From positions 1-64,000 of the forward strand of contig JHXB01000005.1 in assembly GCA_000621905.1 (NCBI GenBank): 64,000 nucleotides of DNA, read 5' to 3'. The notes beneath the pieces are model-generated. The model was given only the letters and a program-made list of their open reading frames with translations. It had not been told where the DNA came from and did not search any database. The number at the start of each line of letters is the position of its first letter. Position 1 is the first letter of the stretch. Of the stretch, positions 35,754-44,326 are shown in pieces. The DNA comes from Lachnospiraceae bacterium NC2004. Its GTDB lineage: Bacteria; Bacillota; Clostridia; Lachnospirales; Lachnospiraceae. The translations under genes and the position numbers were made by a program.

Positions 35754-36347
35754 ATGATTAAGAAGATTTTTACTTTTATGATGATTGCGATGGCGGTTTC
35801 ATTTGCCGGATGTGGTGCTTCAGGTGATGATTTTGGTACTAACGGTAATCAGAATGATGGTCAGAGTGTTGACAACGGACAGGATTCTGACGAGACCAAT
35901 GCTGCTTCGGGCGGAGAACTTTCTAAGGGTGATGAGGCTCCTGATTTCAGTGTTGAGCTTGCAGGTGGCGGTAGTTTTAAGCTTTCTGAGAATAAGGGCA
36001 AGGTTGTTCTTATCAACATTTGGGCTACCTGGTGCGGTCCTTGTGTCGGCGAGATGCCTGCATTTGAAAAGCTTAACAGCGAGTACGGCGACGAGGTTTC
36101 GATTGTTTGTGTTAACTCAATGGAAGATAAGGGCAGCGTTGATTCATTTATCAAAGAGAACGGATACACTTTCCCTATCGCTTATGATGAGCAGGGTATT
36201 ATGAATAATCTTTATCCTACAGAAGGTATTCCTTACACTGTTATTGTAGGTAAGGATGGTAAGATTGCCAAGATAGAAGTTGGTGCAAATGATGCCGATT
36301 CACAGTACAAACTTTATAAGAGTGCTATTGACAAAGCTCTTAAATAA
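35754..36347 (+). CDS. TlpA-like thioredoxin-fold lipoprotein (197 aa)
   Basis: Extracytoplasmic thiol-disulfide oxidoreductase. A signal peptide ends in a lipobox VSFAGC, giving a lipidated Cys. An Asp/Asn/Ser-rich linker precedes the AhpC/TSA-Redoxin-type fold: GDEAPDFSVELAGG, INIWATWCGPCVGEMPAFEKL with the CGPC active site, and a cis-Pro region EGIPYTVIVG. ATG 35754 is preferred to 35739 because the upstream GGAGG (35741-35745) is its SD. It is followed by the CXXC mini-protein and the NapH-like Fe-S protein, which probably supply electrons. Confidence 0.9.
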   Translation: MIKKIFTFMMIAMAVSFAGCGASGDDFGTNGNQNDGQSVDNGQDSDETNAASGGELSKGDEAPDFSVELAGGGSFKLSENKGKVVLINIWATWCGPCVGEMPAFEKLNSEYGDEVSIVCVNSMEDKGSVDSFIKENGYTFPIAYDEQGIMNNLYPTEGIPYTVIVGKDGKIAKIEVGANDADSQYKLYKSAIDKALK

Positions 36348-36359
36348 TACGGTGGCTTT

Positions 36360-36515
36360 ATGAATATTATTAAGAATAATAAGGCAAATGTTATAAGGGT
36401 TGTTGTTATTGCTGCTGCGGTTACGCTTGTTGTGGTAGGCTTACTAAATGGCGGCTTTAAGGACACTTTTAACAAGGCAATACATATATGCTATGAGTGC
36501 ATAGGGATAGGATGA
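36360..36515 (+). CDS. CD1871A-type small CXXC membrane protein (51 aa)
   Basis: This short gene begins with ATG at 36360 and has SD-like GGTGG just before. The 51-residue product has one membrane helix (about 12-29, VIRVVVIAAAVTLVVVG) and ends with IHICYECIGIG, a CXXC motif at the extreme C terminus. I recognise it as the family annotated CD1871A-type CXXC motif-containing protein, found in Clostridia between TlpA-like and 4Fe-4S membrane genes, exactly its place here. A role as thiol relay between the Fe-S protein and the TlpA-like lipoprotein is an inference. Confidence 0.85.
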   Translation: MNIIKNNKANVIRVVVIAAAVTLVVVGLLNGGFKDTFNKAIHICYECIGIG

Positions 36516-36519
36516 GGCT

Positions 36520-37344
36520 ATGAAGGAATTTATTAATAATCACAAGAGAAGGCTCATTCAGGTTATCTCTGCTGTGCTTTACAATTGTAATTTTACGGGT
36601 TTTGCTAAAGGATCTATCTATCAGGGCAAGCTTAAGGGTGCTTGTGTTCCAGGACTTAATTGTTATTCTTGTCCTGGTGCCATTGGTTCGTGTCCGCTGG
36701 GTTCTTTGCAGTCTGCTTTGGTTTCTTCTAAGTACAAGTTTCCTTATTACATTTTAGGAATATTGCTTCTTATCGGGATTCTTTTCGGGCGAGTGGTTTG
36801 CGGTTTTTTGTGTCCTTTTGGGCTTTTACAGGATCTGCTTTACAAGATTCCTTTTCCTAAACTAAAGAAGAGTAAGGTAACCAGAGTATTATCTTATCTT
36901 AAGTACGTGATACTTCTTGTATTAGTTATTGGGATTCCAATCGTGCTTAAGGTTCCGGGCTTTTGTAAATACATTTGTCCGCAAGGGACTATTGAGGGCG
37001 GGATTATTCTTACTGCTTTTAATGAGCCGCTTCGTAAGCTTACGGGAGCGCTTTTTATCTGGAAGTTGTCGCTTATGATTCTGATGCTTCTTTTGATGAT
37101 TAGTGTGTTTAGATGTTTTTGTAGGTTTATATGTCCTTTGGGGGCGATTTATTCGTTCTTTAATAAGGTTTCTTTGGCTGGAGTTAAGGTTGATGAGGAT
37201 AAGTGCGTGGACTGTAACATTTGCGTCAAGGAATGCAAGATGGATGTTATGAAGGTTGCGGATCATGAGTGCATTCAATGTGGCGAGTGCATAAATAAAT
37301 GTCCTGTTAGTGCGATTAAGTTTAAGACTCCGCGAAATATGTAA
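36520..37344 (+). CDS. NapH/RsxB-like membrane 4Fe-4S protein (274 aa)
   Basis: Polytopic membrane electron carrier. It contains CYSCPGAIGSCPLG near the N terminus, two CxxxCP motifs facing the cytoplasm (CGFLCPFG and CRFICPLG) and CKYICPQG between membrane helices. Two ferredoxin-type clusters end the protein (CVDCNICVKECKMDVM and CIQCGECINKCPVSA). The plan matches NapH-like quinol or ferredoxin-linked membrane proteins. It sits four bases behind the CXXC mini-protein gene, supporting a three-gene electron transfer unit to the extracellular TlpA-like protein. Confidence 0.88.
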   Translation: MKEFINNHKRRLIQVISAVLYNCNFTGFAKGSIYQGKLKGACVPGLNCYSCPGAIGSCPLGSLQSALVSSKYKFPYYILGILLLIGILFGRVVCGFLCPFGLLQDLLYKIPFPKLKKSKVTRVLSYLKYVILLVLVIGIPIVLKVPGFCKYICPQGTIEGGIILTAFNEPLRKLTGALFIWKLSLMILMLLLMISVFRCFCRFICPLGAIYSFFNKVSLAGVKVDEDKCVDCNICVKECKMDVMKVADHECIQCGECINKCPVSAIKFKTPRNM

Positions 37345-37365
37345 ATGTTATTCTGATAGTAGAGT

Positions 37366-37504
37366 GAGCATAATGTATTATTTCTTTGGGGCGCCTCTCG
37401 GCTCGATGACGCGTTGCTCACGTTACTAAATTCGTGCTGCGTAGAACTTGCACTCATTAAGTAACGAGACGCGCCAACGCCCTAAGAAATAACACATTAT
37501 GCTC
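37366..37504. repeat. 139-bp hairpin element, copy 1
   Basis: The ends GAGCATAATGTATTATTTCT and its near inverse AGAAATAACACATTATGCTC form terminal inverted repeats. Nested inner arms include GGCGCCTCTCG / CGAGACGCGCC and CGTTACT / AGTAACG. A second copy at 48520-48658 has the same length and differs at one base. Homology continues about 28 bases past the right end (GGTGGCCAGACCACC here). No gene is present; it is a MITE-like or structured-RNA element. Confidence 0.85.
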
Positions 37505-37578
37505 TTAAAAACCTTAGGGTGGCCAGACCACCGAGATTATTCTTATGTATTGGTTAAAATGAGTATTGGAGGTTGAAT

Positions 37579-38250
37579 ATGAATCAGATACTTATTGTGG
37601 AAGATAATGAGGATTATCAGGAATTACTGGTTAATTTTCTTACAAATGCGGGCTTTGCCGTAAATGCTGTGGGGGACGGGCTTCTTGCCATCGACGCCAT
37701 GGAGGAAAGAGAGTATGATCTGGTTATTCTTGACATTATGCTTCCAAAGTTGGATGGGTTTACCTTATGTGAGCTGATTCGCAAGAAAAGCGACATACCT
37801 ATTGTTATGCTGACTGCGAAATTCTCTGAGGAGGATCAGCTTAAAGGATATCAGCTTAAGGTGGACGAATACATTTCCAAGACGACCTCCATGCCTGTTA
37901 TTGTTAGCAAGGTGGAGGCTATTCTTAGAAGGAGTGGGCGTAATACCTCATCTGAGACTCTTTCTATGAATGGTGTTGTGCTTGATTCCCATACTCATAC
38001 GGTTACGATTGATGGAGAAAATGTAGATTTTACATTAAAGGAATTCGATATCCTGTCGGAACTTATGAAGGCAGGAGGCGGTGTGGTTACTCGTAAATCA
38101 CTTCTCTCAAAACTTTGGGATTATGAGTATTACGAGGATACCAGAATCGTTGATACACATATTAAGAATATTAGGCGTAAACTTGGCACGAGGGATTGCA
38201 TTGAAACTGTTCGCGGAATTGGTTATAAGATGACGGAGCTTGCAAAATGA
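37579..38250 (+). CDS. OmpR/PhoB-family response regulator (223 aa)
   Basis: Receiver domain with acidic pocket Glu8/Asp9 and Asp11 region, phosphorylation Asp52 in VILDIMLPK, Thr in MLTAK, and the switch Lys in YISKTTS. The winged-helix DNA-binding domain reads TLKEFDILSELM ... RKSLLSKLWDYEYYEDTRIVDTHIKNIRRKLG. It overlaps the kinase gene by four bases. ATG 37579 has SD GGAGG at 37568-37572; the TTG at 37573 has none. Likely targets are the ABC genes just downstream. Confidence 0.93.
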   Translation: MNQILIVEDNEDYQELLVNFLTNAGFAVNAVGDGLLAIDAMEEREYDLVILDIMLPKLDGFTLCELIRKKSDIPIVMLTAKFSEEDQLKGYQLKVDEYISKTTSMPVIVSKVEAILRRSGRNTSSETLSMNGVVLDSHTHTVTIDGENVDFTLKEFDILSELMKAGGGVVTRKSLLSKLWDYEYYEDTRIVDTHIKNIRRKLGTRDCIETVRGIGYKMTELAK

Positions 38251-39560
38251 AGAATCTGACGATTAAAACTTTTCTTATGTTTTCAACTATGGCTTGCTTC
38301 ATTATGGGGGCTATATATTTGACGTTCTACATTTTAACTCCTTATTCTGGTGTTAAGAAATACCAGTCATTCATTAAAGAGGAATCTGAGGAACTAGCTG
38401 ATGAGTGTATGGAGCAGGCGAAAGAGGAGGCAGAGAGCCTGATTTATTCTTTTACCTCGCGTACAGGTGCCGAAGTTAGGTTAGATAATGCGGATACTTA
38501 TAAAATGCAGGACGGAGAGAGTGATATGGTTTATCCTCTGCGTTTTTCTGACGACGCGGATGAATATGTTCTTATGGTTTCGGTTGGTTTAGAGCGAATC
38601 GAGGATTATAAAAGAAGGATGTTAATCAGCCTGCCTATTGCATTTGCCATTGCGTTAATCCTGTCTTTTGTGGGAGCCAAGATAACATCTTACTACATGA
38701 AACGCCCTATTGTCAGGATGAGTAAGATTGCTGAGCGGATGGCTGAGCAGAATTTTGATTGGTATTGCCCTGATGAACGAGATGACGAGATTGGTGTGCT
38801 TGCCAAGAGTCTTAACAAGTTATCTGACGAGTTGTCGAGTGCGCTTGCCAGGTTGAACGATAAGAATTTATATTTGAAAAATGAAATCGCTCTTGAGAAG
38901 GAGAGAGAGCGTCGCAGGATGCTGTTTTTCTCCGGTGTTTCACATGAACTTAAAACTCCTATCTCGGTAGTGATAGGGCAGATTGATGGCATGCGTGCAG
39001 GAATCGGCGTTTATAAAGATCGCGACAAATATCTTGCCAAATGCAGCGATACGCTTAACGAGCTGGTTGGTTTCATCAACGAGATTCTTTTGGTTTCGCA
39101 TATTGATATTGCGGATGCGGATAACCTTGAGACTGTAAAGATTGATGGGGTTTTGGATGAGGCCATTGCATTTTATGATGGTTTAATTACAGAGAAGAAC
39201 TTAAGTCTTGATTATCAGGTGCCTGATAATGTTGATTTTCGTGGGGATGAGAAATTGCTTGCCAAAGCGCTAGGTAATATACTTGGAAATGCCTTTAACT
39301 ACACGCCTAACGGTGGAAGTGTGAAGGTTGAACTTGCGCACAAAGAGGATTCTGTGCAGCTTAAAATCACTAATTTTCCCGCACATATTGATGACAAAGA
39401 TTTGTCGCATGTGTTTGAGGCTTTCTATCGAGGTGACAGTGAGAACACTGTCGGAAGTGGGCTTGGACTTTATATTACTGGTATGGTGCTCTCTATGTTT
39501 GGCGCAGAATATAGTATTTCCAATGTAGAAGATGGAGTTGAATTTAAGATTACGCAGTGA
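38247..39560 (+). CDS. Sensor histidine kinase (437 aa)
   Basis: Two membrane helices (about 7-30 and 124-146) flank an extracellular sensor of about 95 residues rich in acidic residues. A HAMP domain (RPIVRMSKIAERMAEQNFDWYCPDERDDEIGVLAKSLN region) links to the H box FSGVSHELKTPI with His233, then N box GNILGNAFNYTP and G box GSGLGLYI. It is the cognate partner of the response regulator. The sensing range and downstream ABC/peptidase genes recall cell-envelope or peptide-sensing systems of Firmicutes. Confidence 0.92.
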   Translation: MKNLTIKTFLMFSTMACFIMGAIYLTFYILTPYSGVKKYQSFIKEESEELADECMEQAKEEAESLIYSFTSRTGAEVRLDNADTYKMQDGESDMVYPLRFSDDADEYVLMVSVGLERIEDYKRRMLISLPIAFAIALILSFVGAKITSYYMKRPIVRMSKIAERMAEQNFDWYCPDERDDEIGVLAKSLNKLSDELSSALARLNDKNLYLKNEIALEKERERRRMLFFSGVSHELKTPISVVIGQIDGMRAGIGVYKDRDKYLAKCSDTLNELVGFINEILLVSHIDIADADNLETVKIDGVLDEAIAFYDGLITEKNLSLDYQVPDNVDFRGDEKLLAKALGNILGNAFNYTPNGGSVKVELAHKEDSVQLKITNFPAHIDDKDLSHVFEAFYRGDSENTVGSGLGLYITGMVLSMFGAEYSISNVEDGVEFKITQ

Positions 39561-39629
39561 TAACATTTGCAATCAACTCCACACAAACTACACATTTCCC
39601 ACAGATACACTACAAGAAATATATGTTAT

Positions 39630-39668
39630 AAAGGTAGAGTCAGAGATAGACATTGGCTCTGCCTTTTA
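39630..39668 (+). terminator. Hairpin between kinase and ABC genes
   Basis: AAAGGTAGAGTCA pairs with TGGCTCTGCCTTT through about 13 base pairs including two wobbles, followed by a T-rich TATATTATTA. It is a plausible terminator or attenuator before ATG 39695. Confidence 0.5.
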
Positions 39669-39694
39669 TATTATTATAGAAAAGAGGAACTATT

Positions 39695-40561
39695 ATGCAG
39701 ATTGATATTCAGGATGTAACAATGATTTATCCTTCCGGAAAGAAGGCTTTGTCAAATGTGAACTTTTCGGTAAAGAGCCCGGATTTTGTTGGGATTTTGG
39801 GACCGAATGGTGCTGGAAAATCTACATTGATGAAGCTTATGACGGCAGGACTTGTAGAAACTAAGGGAGATATTTTGGTTGACCAGGAAAGATTGCTTGA
39901 TAATGAGCAGGATTTTAAGCGCAGACTTGGATACTTGCCTCAGACATTCGGATTGTTGGAGGAGTTGACGGTTTGGCAGTTTCTTGATTATATGGCGGCT
40001 CTAAAGAACATTAAATCTAAGGCCGAGATTGAGTGGGCGCTTGATAAGACAGGACTTACAGATAAAAAGAAAGCTAAGATTAGCAGTTTGTCCGGTGGTC
40101 AGAAGCAGCGTATTGGAATCGCACAGGCAATCCTAGGAAAGCCTGAGATTATGATTTTGGACGAGCCGACGGTGGGCCTTGATCCTGAGGAGAGAGTTCG
40201 TTTTAGAAACATTTTCTCTGAACTTTCAAGTGATAAGATTGTATTCTTGTCTACACATATCGTGGATGATGTTCAAGCTGTCTGTAATCGTGTGCTTGTG
40301 ATCTACGGCGGAAAGATTCTTTATGACGGAAGTCCCGCTGAGCTTATTGAAAAGACTACAGATCATGTTGGGACCTATGTCCGCAAGATGGATGATGTGA
40401 TACCTGAGAATTGCGAGATAGTTTCAAAGGTTAATACAAGAAATGGTGTATTAACAAGGATTGTTGGAGATAACTTACCTGATTATGTTGAGAGATGTGA
40501 AGCAACGCTGGAGGATGCATATCTTTACTGCATCAATTTTGGTGAGAAAAGGGGTGCGTAA
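39695..40561 (+). CDS. ABC transporter ATP-binding protein (288 aa)
   Basis: ABC-2 type ATPase: Walker A GPNGAGKST, Q-loop YLPQTFGLLEELT, signature LSGGQKQRIGIAQA, Walker B IMILDEPTVGLDPEE and the switch His in STHIVDD. The C-terminal 70 residues follow the family's accessory tail. The next gene begins on its stop codon (TAATG), so the two are translationally coupled. It likely powers export with the two permeases that follow. Confidence 0.92.
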   Translation: MQIDIQDVTMIYPSGKKALSNVNFSVKSPDFVGILGPNGAGKSTLMKLMTAGLVETKGDILVDQERLLDNEQDFKRRLGYLPQTFGLLEELTVWQFLDYMAALKNIKSKAEIEWALDKTGLTDKKKAKISSLSGGQKQRIGIAQAILGKPEIMILDEPTVGLDPEERVRFRNIFSELSSDKIVFLSTHIVDDVQAVCNRVLVIYGGKILYDGSPAELIEKTTDHVGTYVRKMDDVIPENCEIVSKVNTRNGVLTRIVGDNLPDYVERCEATLEDAYLYCINFGEKRGA

Positions 40562-42807
40562 TGATGCAGACCATAAGACTAACCGGAGTCGAGGTTAGAC
40601 GACTTCTGATGAATAAAAAAACATATTTGATAATTGCTTTAAACATAGCGTTGATTGCTTTGGGATTCGTGCCCTTCTTAAGAAATCTGCTTGGTGATGT
40701 GTTATCTTTATCTGCCGAGTCTGTAACTACGAGAAATATTATCTACCCTTTCTGTTTAGGCGGTTTCGGTGGAGCTATCCTCTGGGGGATAAGCCTGATT
40801 TTAGACGCTGACAGATTTAAAAGTAATGGTACGTCTCATATGGTAAATGCATATGCGGCCGGAAAGAAGATTAAAGTTGCGACATTGTTTGCGTATATGA
40901 TGTGTGCAGTGTTAACGACAATTCTTAGTGTGCTGATATATTTGCCGATTTGTAGAGCGCGTGTGGAATATTATTTTGGATTAGATAGATATCTAATCTA
41001 TACATTTATCGCAATGCTGCCTAGCATTTTAATCACTTTGCTTGTGTGTGACGGCCTTTATCTTATCAGTCAAAATGTTAGCGTTTCGGTTATTTTGTTA
41101 CTGATACTTTCTGGTGCGCAGTTTTCTAGTATTGCATGCATGAACATTTTTCTAAGATGGAATATGCCGCAGTTTATGAATGTGTCAGACTCTTACGGGT
41201 CCTACGGCAACATAAGATTCCAGATTTACTCTAGAGTAATTCTATTAGTGATGGCAGTGGGATTCTATGCGCTTGCTGCGATGTTTGCAAGAAGATATCA
41301 GTTTGGAGCGTTTAGATCTTTCCTTAAAAATATCAGGGAGATTAAGGGGTTGATTCCGGTTGTTTTAGCATTTGCAATTGGAATAGTTTTGATCGTTAAG
41401 GAGCCTTTTATCGATCATTCACCGGTTATGGCATTTTCGGATAGTGTAGGCTATTCAGAAACGGAAGTAGAATATCAAGGAGATTCGTCTTCATATGAAG
41501 GAGATGTACATTTTAACACAGTTCTTGGGACGCTTAAGGGTAAACTGAAGATAAAACTTACCGATGTTGCTTCTGATAAGCTGAATTTTCAAATTAATTC
41601 CGGTATTAAAATTAAGAGTGTTACTTTAAACGGAAAGAAACTTAACTTTGATGTGAAGTACGACACGGATGATCCTGATAGTTTAAATTTGGCACAGATG
41701 TTGGGTGTGATTCATAATCCGGGAAAGAAGACGGGTGAGTTGATTATTGAGTACGGTGGTTATCCGACAATTTCAAACTCATCATTTCAGAAGGGTGGGT
41801 ATGAACTCTATGATTCGATTGAGCCTGATTATATAAGTGTGAACTCTGCTACTCTGATGCCGTTTTTTATGGGGATTGGAAGTGATAGTCAACACATATA
41901 TGTGAATCTTCCTGTTAATCATAGCGCGACCAACAATGGATTACCGCTCAAGCGCGTTAAAGAAAATGAGGATGGCACTGTGAGGTATGATATAGGATCA
42001 GATTACCCGATGCTTCTCTCGGCGAAAAATCATATGGATGAGATTCCTTATCACGATTCTGATATTCTCTTTGAGTACAGTGAAAAACACGCTGAGTTAG
42101 TTGAAAAGAATGGTATCAATCAGGCAATTACAGATGTTGTTGACTATTGCGATAAGCATCTCGGTGTGCTCAAATTTATAAATGAAGAGGATAAGATACG
42201 TATTCAGATGCTTAGCTCTGATAATGGCGGAGGTGGCGGTGTTGTCAATGGAAATGTTATGCTTTCCGAGGATATGATGTCGCCGGATACTCTCTCCGAC
42301 AGTAAGAAAGGTACTAACAAGAACGAGACTTTTATGCATGAGTTGATACATTTGTATTGGGGCGATCTGGGTTGTTATGTTGATGATGATAAGCTTTGGT
42401 CTGCTGAAGGCTTGGATGTCTATACCACCTATCGACTTGTGAAGGAAAAGTATGGTGAACTTTATGCTAAGCAGTACTATGTAGACAAGTGGAAAGAAGA
42501 TGTTAAGTTTCAGAATAACAATTTTTATTTTAGGCACCCTAAGTATCTTTCTAAGCTTCCGGATAGTTATAAAACGAGTATCAAGGATTCTGTAGATGGC
42601 ATTAACAAGTACAGTCGTATGCCTCTTATGTTGCTTAAAGCGGAGGAAAAGCTAGGCGGAGAGAAGGCTATGGATGAGGTTCTTAAGAAACTCTATGACA
42701 AAGGGAGTTATAATATGTTTGACGGAACGTCGGGTGTTACATTTCAGGACTTTTTGGATATCTCAGGACTTACAGAGGAGGATTTGAATATTGATGAAGA
42801 TTTTTGA
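40561..42807 (+). CDS. ABC-2 permease fused to an M1-type (gluzincin) peptidase domain (748 aa)
   Basis: The N-terminal 280 residues have about seven membrane helices in an ABC-2 permease pattern. The rest is extracytoplasmic: a beta-rich M1 N-domain-like region (about 300-480) and a metallopeptidase domain with HELIH (His593, Glu594, His597) and a third ligand Glu616 in WSAEGLD. The HExxH-18-residue-Glu spacing is exactly that of M1 aminopeptidases, so activity is plausible. There are two adjacent ATG codons (40561, 40564); AAAGGGGTG fits 40564 slightly better. The fusion suggests that translocation and trimming of a peptide are combined. Confidence 0.82.
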   Translation: MMQTIRLTGVEVRRLLMNKKTYLIIALNIALIALGFVPFLRNLLGDVLSLSAESVTTRNIIYPFCLGGFGGAILWGISLILDADRFKSNGTSHMVNAYAAGKKIKVATLFAYMMCAVLTTILSVLIYLPICRARVEYYFGLDRYLIYTFIAMLPSILITLLVCDGLYLISQNVSVSVILLLILSGAQFSSIACMNIFLRWNMPQFMNVSDSYGSYGNIRFQIYSRVILLVMAVGFYALAAMFARRYQFGAFRSFLKNIREIKGLIPVVLAFAIGIVLIVKEPFIDHSPVMAFSDSVGYSETEVEYQGDSSSYEGDVHFNTVLGTLKGKLKIKLTDVASDKLNFQINSGIKIKSVTLNGKKLNFDVKYDTDDPDSLNLAQMLGVIHNPGKKTGELIIEYGGYPTISNSSFQKGGYELYDSIEPDYISVNSATLMPFFMGIGSDSQHIYVNLPVNHSATNNGLPLKRVKENEDGTVRYDIGSDYPMLLSAKNHMDEIPYHDSDILFEYSEKHAELVEKNGINQAITDVVDYCDKHLGVLKFINEEDKIRIQMLSSDNGGGGGVVNGNVMLSEDMMSPDTLSDSKKGTNKNETFMHELIHLYWGDLGCYVDDDKLWSAEGLDVYTTYRLVKEKYGELYAKQYYVDKWKEDVKFQNNNFYFRHPKYLSKLPDSYKTSIKDSVDGINKYSRMPLMLLKAEEKLGGEKAMDEVLKKLYDKGSYNMFDGTSGVTFQDFLDISGLTEEDLNIDEDF

Positions 42808-43540
42808 ATATGAAATGAAGATTATTCTTGCTAAGTCTTATGTTTTTGCGATGACGGTCATCACGTTGCTTTACGCTTGGTTCCTGCTTTCTTCCGAGAC
42901 GATACTTGGTGTATCAGATACAGCGCCATTTTCCGGATGGAGTTTTGGAAAATATCTTGGAGATACTACTTTATTATCAATGTTGGCAGCATTTTTTCTG
43001 ATGGCAAATGTATATTCAAAAAAACAAAAGAAAGTGGAGATCTTGACTGATGTTACGGGTTTCTCGGTGAAGCGTCGCATGCTGATTAAGAGTATCATCA
43101 TAGGAGGATATTTTCTTTTACTTAATCTCTTGCTTTTGGTGCTTGGGTGCGTATTTCTTAGAGTATATTTTGGGAAGGCTTCATTTTCAATCTATTTTGT
43201 GGAGTACTTGCTTATAGAAATTCCTTGTCTCTTTGTGATTTTGGGTGTTGGTAATTGCCTTGGAAGAGTCAATCAGGTTTTGGTTTATGTTTTTATGGTA
43301 GTGATTTTGGTGCTTGCTTTTGTTATGCCCGAATTATCGATTGATACTAACGGGGCTAATTATTATAGGGAAATGTCGGCGGCACTTGAAACTGTAAATG
43401 GAGGTGAGACTCCGTTTGTGTTGAAGAGTTCTTATCTACTTTCGCGCGGAGTGTACCTAATAATTGGAGTTGTGGCGTGGATGATATCTATGAATCATAC
43501 AGATAAAAAGAGAATGGTGAGTGATGTGGTAAACAATTAA
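42794..43540 (+). CDS. ABC-2 type permease subunit (248 aa)
   Basis: Six predicted membrane helices with short loops, no soluble domain. It overlaps the preceding gene by 14 bases. The start is uncertain: AGAGGAGG at 42774-42781 lies 12 bases before ATG 42794 but nine before TTG 42791, so TTG may be used. It probably completes the exporter as the second permease. Confidence 0.8.
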   Translation: MKIFEYEMKIILAKSYVFAMTVITLLYAWFLLSSETILGVSDTAPFSGWSFGKYLGDTTLLSMLAAFFLMANVYSKKQKKVEILTDVTGFSVKRRMLIKSIIIGGYFLLLNLLLLVLGCVFLRVYFGKASFSIYFVEYLLIEIPCLFVILGVGNCLGRVNQVLVYVFMVVILVLAFVMPELSIDTNGANYYREMSAALETVNGGETPFVLKSSYLLSRGVYLIIGVVAWMISMNHTDKKRMVSDVVNN

Positions 43541-43546
43541 CAATGC

Positions 43547-43575
43547 TTGTATTAGTTCTGCGGGTGTGTTATACT
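43547..43575 (+). promoter_or_regulatory. thrH promoter
   Basis: TTGTAT 43547-43552, exact 17-base spacer, TATACT 43570-43575, placed about 38 bases before ATG 43613. Confidence 0.65.
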
Positions 43576-43612
43576 ATGGTGCGGATTTTATTAATATGAA
43601 TGGAGGACTATT

Positions 43613-44212
43613 ATGAATATTGTATGTTTAGATATGGAAGGCGTTCTGGTTCCTGAGATTTGGATTGCATTTGCTGAGGAGACAGGTATCCCTGAACTTA
43701 AGAGAACTACAAGGGATGAGCCAGACTACGATAAGCTTATGAAGTACAGACTTGATATTTTAAAGGAGCATGGCCTTGGTCTTAAAGAGATTCAAGACAC
43801 TATTGCCAAGATTGATCCGATGCCTGGTGCTAAAGAGTTCTTGGATGAGCTTCGTTCAATCACTCAGGTTATTATTCTTAGTGATACATTTGAGCAGTTC
43901 GCAACTCCTCTTATGGAGAAACTTGGATGGCCTACTATATTCTGTAATACATTAGAGGTTGCTGACAACGGCGAGATTACAGGATATAAGATGAGATGTG
44001 AGAAGTCTAAGCTCACAACTGTTAAGGCATTACAGTCTATCGGATATGATACCATTGCAAGTGGTGACAGCCACAACGATCTTGGTATGATCCTTAACAG
44101 TAAAGCGGGATTCCTCTTTAAGAGTACTGATGCAATTAAGGCAGAATATCCTGACCTTCCTGCATTTGAAGAATATGATGAACTCTTGGATGCAATCAAG
44201 AAAGCGTTATAA
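43613..44212 (+). CDS. thrH: ThrH: bifunctional phosphoserine phosphatase / homoserine phosphotransferase
   Basis: HAD-superfamily enzyme acting in serine and threonine synthesis. Motif I is CLDMEGVLVPEIW, the ThrH version in which Glu replaces the usual second Asp in DxDGT. Motif II is VIILSDTFEQF, motif III includes KLTTVKALQSIGY, and motif IV is ASGDSHNDLGMI. The length of 199 aa and the DMEGVLVPE signature match ThrH rather than SerB. It has its own promoter and terminator, so it is monocistronic and unrelated to the ABC operon around it. Confidence 0.93.
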   Translation: MNIVCLDMEGVLVPEIWIAFAEETGIPELKRTTRDEPDYDKLMKYRLDILKEHGLGLKEIQDTIAKIDPMPGAKEFLDELRSITQVIILSDTFEQFATPLMEKLGWPTIFCNTLEVADNGEITGYKMRCEKSKLTTVKALQSIGYDTIASGDSHNDLGMILNSKAGFLFKSTDAIKAEYPDLPAFEEYDELLDAIKKAL

Positions 44213-44222
44213 TAATACGAAG

Positions 44223-44250
44223 GGCGGCTCATAGCGAGTCGCCTTTTTTA
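44223..44250 (+). terminator. thrH terminator
   Basis: GGCGGCTC pairs with GAGTCGCC around ATAGC, followed by TTTTTT. Confidence 0.88.
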
Positions 44251-44258
44251 TTTTTGGG

Positions 44259-44310
44259 TTGACAAAATAACAGTGTTATGTAATAATGCAAATGAACATA
44301 ACAGTGTTAT
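44259..44310 (+). promoter_or_regulatory. tetR-type promoter with two ATAACAGTGTTAT operators
   Basis: TTGACA at 44259-44264 with TAATAA near 44281-44286. ATAACAGTGTTAT occurs at 44267-44279 (between -35 and -10) and 44298-44310 (after the start), centres 31 bp apart. A third copy with one base changed lies at 45009-45021 before the ABC genes. This arrangement indicates autorepression and control of the exporter. Confidence 0.75.
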
Positions 44311-44326
44311 CTAAAGTGAGGTTTAT

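Noticed and set aside
37275-37457. Minus-strand small ORF, with the same peptide start also seen at 48611
   Set aside because: The shared peptide comes from translating the 139-bp hairpin element; no SD and no independent support.
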